DNA of 64,000 bases, taken from NCBI RefSeq assembly GCF_013374995.1, contig NZ_CP056030.1, positions 62,001 to 126,000 on the forward strand, given 5' to 3'. Source of the stretch: Pseudomonas eucalypticola (lineage in GTDB: Bacteria; Pseudomonadota; Gammaproteobacteria; Pseudomonadales; Pseudomonadaceae). Positions 62,408 to 64,000 of this stretch are shown piece by piece; position 1 is the stretch's first letter; each line of letters starts with the position of its first letter. The notes under the pieces were generated by a model. That model did no database searches, had not been told where the DNA came from, and saw nothing but the letters and a program-made list of their open reading frames with translations. A program made the translations under genes and the position numbers.

Positions 62408-62447
62408 ACAAAAAAGCCCCGATTGCTCACGCAACCGGGGCTTTTCA
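62408..62447 (-). terminator. terminator of the glycine-zipper lipoprotein gene
   Basis: On the reverse strand AAAAGCCCCG and CGGGGCTTTT pair around a 14-base loop, followed by further T. It also ends in T on the forward strand, so it may work both ways. Confidence 0.82.
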
Positions 62448-62461
62448 GTTACAGCGCTCTA

Positions 62462-63385
62462 TCAAGCCTTGCAGCTGTCCGGCGCCCAGTCTCCCATGTC
62501 CGGGCTGCTGCACACCTTGGCCATCAAGCTCTGACCGTTGGCCGCTACCTGCTTGCCTTCAGCCTGCTTGGCCTGGGCGTTCTGCAAGCTCTTTTCGGTA
62601 GTCACCGCTTCGGTCGGCACGTTCTTGGCGACCGGCTTCTTCACCTTGGCCTTGGTCTTGGAAGTGGCCTTCACTGGCGTTGTTTGCGCCGCGGCTACCG
62701 TCACTACGTCCTGACGCTGCACACCAACCTGTTGCAGGTCTTTCTCATAGGCCTGGCTGTAGGAGTCCACATCCTGGGTAGCCTTGCCGTTCGCCGCGAC
62801 GATCAGCTGGTTGCTTTCACGCAGGCCCGAGACGATCTCCGCCAGGCGACGGCGGCCTTCGGTGTCGCTGATGGTCTTGGCTTTGCGAGCCGAGATCAGA
62901 CGGTCGAATTCGGCCTGGTAGCAGGTCTGGGAAGCCTTGGCGTAGGCGATGTTCCGGTCCATGGACTGGCTGCTGCTGTCCAGGTCGGAGGCGTAGGAGC
63001 CGATACGCTGTTTGTCGTCGGTGATCTGCTTTTGTTTCTGGGTGTAGTAACCCACCGCGCCACCGGCCAGCGCGCCGCCAGCGACACCAATGGCAGCGTT
63101 GCGGCCCATCTTGTCCTTATCCCCGGCCAGGGCACCGGTCACACCGCCCAGCAGGCCACCGACGACCGCGCCGGTGGCTACCGACTTGGTCACGTCCGAA
63201 TCGGTGCTGCGCAGGTGTTCCACTGGCTCGTAGCAGGTAGGGTAGTACTCGACCTTGGTGGTCTGGGCCACCTTGGAGGTTGGCGATGTGGCACAGCCGC
63301 CCAGCACGAGGGTAAAGCTGGTCGCGATCAGCAGAGCACTGCGGCGCGCACCGGCGGCCGTGAAAGTGTTGAGGGTCGAACGCAT
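62462..63385 (-). CDS. glycine-zipper lipoprotein of unknown function
   Basis: A 307-residue lipoprotein with lipobox LGGC (lipidated Cys near residue 31). Residues about 70-115 form a glycine-zipper (GAVVGGLLGGVTGALAG, then GVAGGALAGGAVGYY), as in outer-membrane 2TM-type lipoproteins. The rest is helical and Lys/Ala/Thr rich near residues 220-260. The start at 63385 (MRSTLNTFTAAG) was chosen because the 30 residues of the longer frame look non-coding. It follows the next gene by 86 bases on the same strand. Confidence 0.75.
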   Translation of the reverse strand: MRSTLNTFTAAGARRSALLIATSFTLVLGGCATSPTSKVAQTTKVEYYPTCYEPVEHLRSTDSDVTKSVATGAVVGGLLGGVTGALAGDKDKMGRNAAIGVAGGALAGGAVGYYTQKQKQITDDKQRIGSYASDLDSSSQSMDRNIAYAKASQTCYQAEFDRLISARKAKTISDTEGRRRLAEIVSGLRESNQLIVAANGKATQDVDSYSQAYEKDLQQVGVQRQDVVTVAAAQTTPVKATSKTKAKVKKPVAKNVPTEAVTTEKSLQNAQAKQAEGKQVAANGQSLMAKVCSSPDMGDWAPDSCKA

Positions 63386-63471
63386 GATGGGTATCTCTTC
63401 CTTTGGTTTGTCTATCCTGGCCGGGCTGCCACCATGGCGGCCCGGCCTTGCACGCTCACTCGTCAGCCTGG

Positions 63472-64000
63472 TCATTGCTTCTTACCAGACTGGGCGAGCA
63501 GTTCCTTCAAAATCACCTCTGGGTCGGCCCGCTGTTGCTTGCGGTAATTGCCGACATGGGTGACGAACAATGTGGCGCGCGCCACCAGGCTTTTGCCCAG
63601 CACCGGCTTGCGCCCCAGTTCTTCCTTGACTCGTTGAAATTGCGCCTGGATCACCGCATCGGTGTAACGGGTGCCGGTGGCCAGGTTGTCGATATAGATC
63701 GCTACGGCACCATCCAGGGCGCTGCGGCCGTTGTCGATGGCAGAGCCGATCAGGTCGGCGCTCGCCTGGTCCTTCATCGCCAGGGCCTTGTCGCGGGTGG
63801 TGCGCAGATTGGTCAGGCGAATGTTGTAGTTGTTGATGGTCTCGGCCACCAGCGCTGAAGACTGGATCAGGTTGCCCGCCGCCTCCTCGCGCTGTTTGGC
63901 GATCAACGAGACATTGCGCTTGAGTTCTTCGTTGACCAGCCCCAATTCGGCTTGCAGACGTGGGTCGACACTGGCGGCAATGATGCCGTCCAGGCGCTTG
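63472..64000 (-). CDS. helical protein of unknown function, 3' part (5' end outside window)
   Basis: The frame is open to the window edge, so the start codon lies outside; a start at 63945 would be internal. The visible 175 residues are predicted helical, with long charged segments (LKRNVSLIAKQREEAAGN, VIQAQFQRVKEELGRK). No domain is recognised. It is followed by the glycine-zipper lipoprotein gene, and the two probably form one transcript. Confidence 0.65.
   Translation of the reverse strand, partial: KRLDGIIAASVDPRLQAELGLVNEELKRNVSLIAKQREEAAGNLIQSSALVAETINNYNIRLTNLRTTRDKALAMKDQASADLIGSAIDNGRSALDGAVAIYIDNLATGTRYTDAVIQAQFQRVKEELGRKPVLGKSLVARATLFVTHVGNYRKQQRADPEVILKELLAQSGKKQ

Overview
The window is chromosomal DNA of a fluorescent Pseudomonas, most likely the P. 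putida group. The evidence is the 16S rRNA sequence, the high GC content with few non-coding gaps, and a gene order known from Pseudomonas chromosomes (ctaD-ctaG-coxIII, metNIQ, katE, znu/zur, thrB, polA, ersA, engB, cc4, dsbA, kinB/algB, gltP, gcdHG, rrn). These names come from recognising protein motifs and gene order; no database was searched. I see no prophage, insertion sequence, CRISPR array or obvious island. The region reads as core genome.

Layout. 1-5946: end of an aa3-type cytochrome c oxidase cluster (ctaD 3' end, ctaG, coxIII, DUF2909, SURF1, a small membrane protein, ctaA, ctaB, sco), in which coxIII has a one-base frameshift. 6022-8548: methionine ABC importer (metQ, metI, metN, reverse strand). 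8815-10953: large-subunit catalase katE. 11008-14846: a lipoprotein and the zinc uptake genes znuB-znuC-zur facing znuA across a Zur box. 14879-22617: thrB, DUF2782, polA, the sRNA ersA, engB, cytochrome c4, dsbA and a phosphodiesterase-fold protein. 22614-27183: a diguanylate cyclase, a lipoprotein amidase and a CSS-EAL phosphodiesterase.

27240-33364: kinB and algB, and opposite them a BON-domain protein, a small membrane protein, a 54-residue DUF1328 protein and an Ivy-like protein. Two sigma-54 type promoters lie upstream of this set. A 764-base gene-free gap follows, holding a probable small RNA and a reverse-strand terminator. 33365-36044: gltP and an SpmAB-like protein. 36014-43737: an MCE-type lipid transport system, a DUF2914 membrane protein, an M16 peptidase and a Na/Pi cotransporter family protein. 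43949-47440: a DUF4105 predicted hydrolase, three tandem DUF2388 secreted proteins and a DUF1127 protein. 47763-56263: an acetate CoA-transferase, the pnt transhydrogenase and the glutarate catabolism genes gcdR/gcdH/gcdG. 56264-62303: a complete rrn operon (three promoters, 16S, tRNA-Ile, tRNA-Ala, 23S, two identical 5S genes). 62462-64000: a glycine-zipper lipoprotein and the 3' part of an upstream gene.

How the parts connect. Envelope stress links several loci: AlgU-like promoters can be read upstream of ersA and dsbA, and more weakly upstream of the 32.6 kb RNA. AlgB is an NtrC-family activator with an intact GAFTGA motif, and it sits beside two sigma-54 promoters. A cyclase, a CSS-type phosphodiesterase whose family is redox controlled, and DsbA all lie within about 6 kb. 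The most promising poorly described elements are the putative AlgB/sigma-54 module, the DUF2388/DUF4105 cassette, the structured RNA upstream of gltP, and a 34-codon open frame upstream of cytochrome c4.
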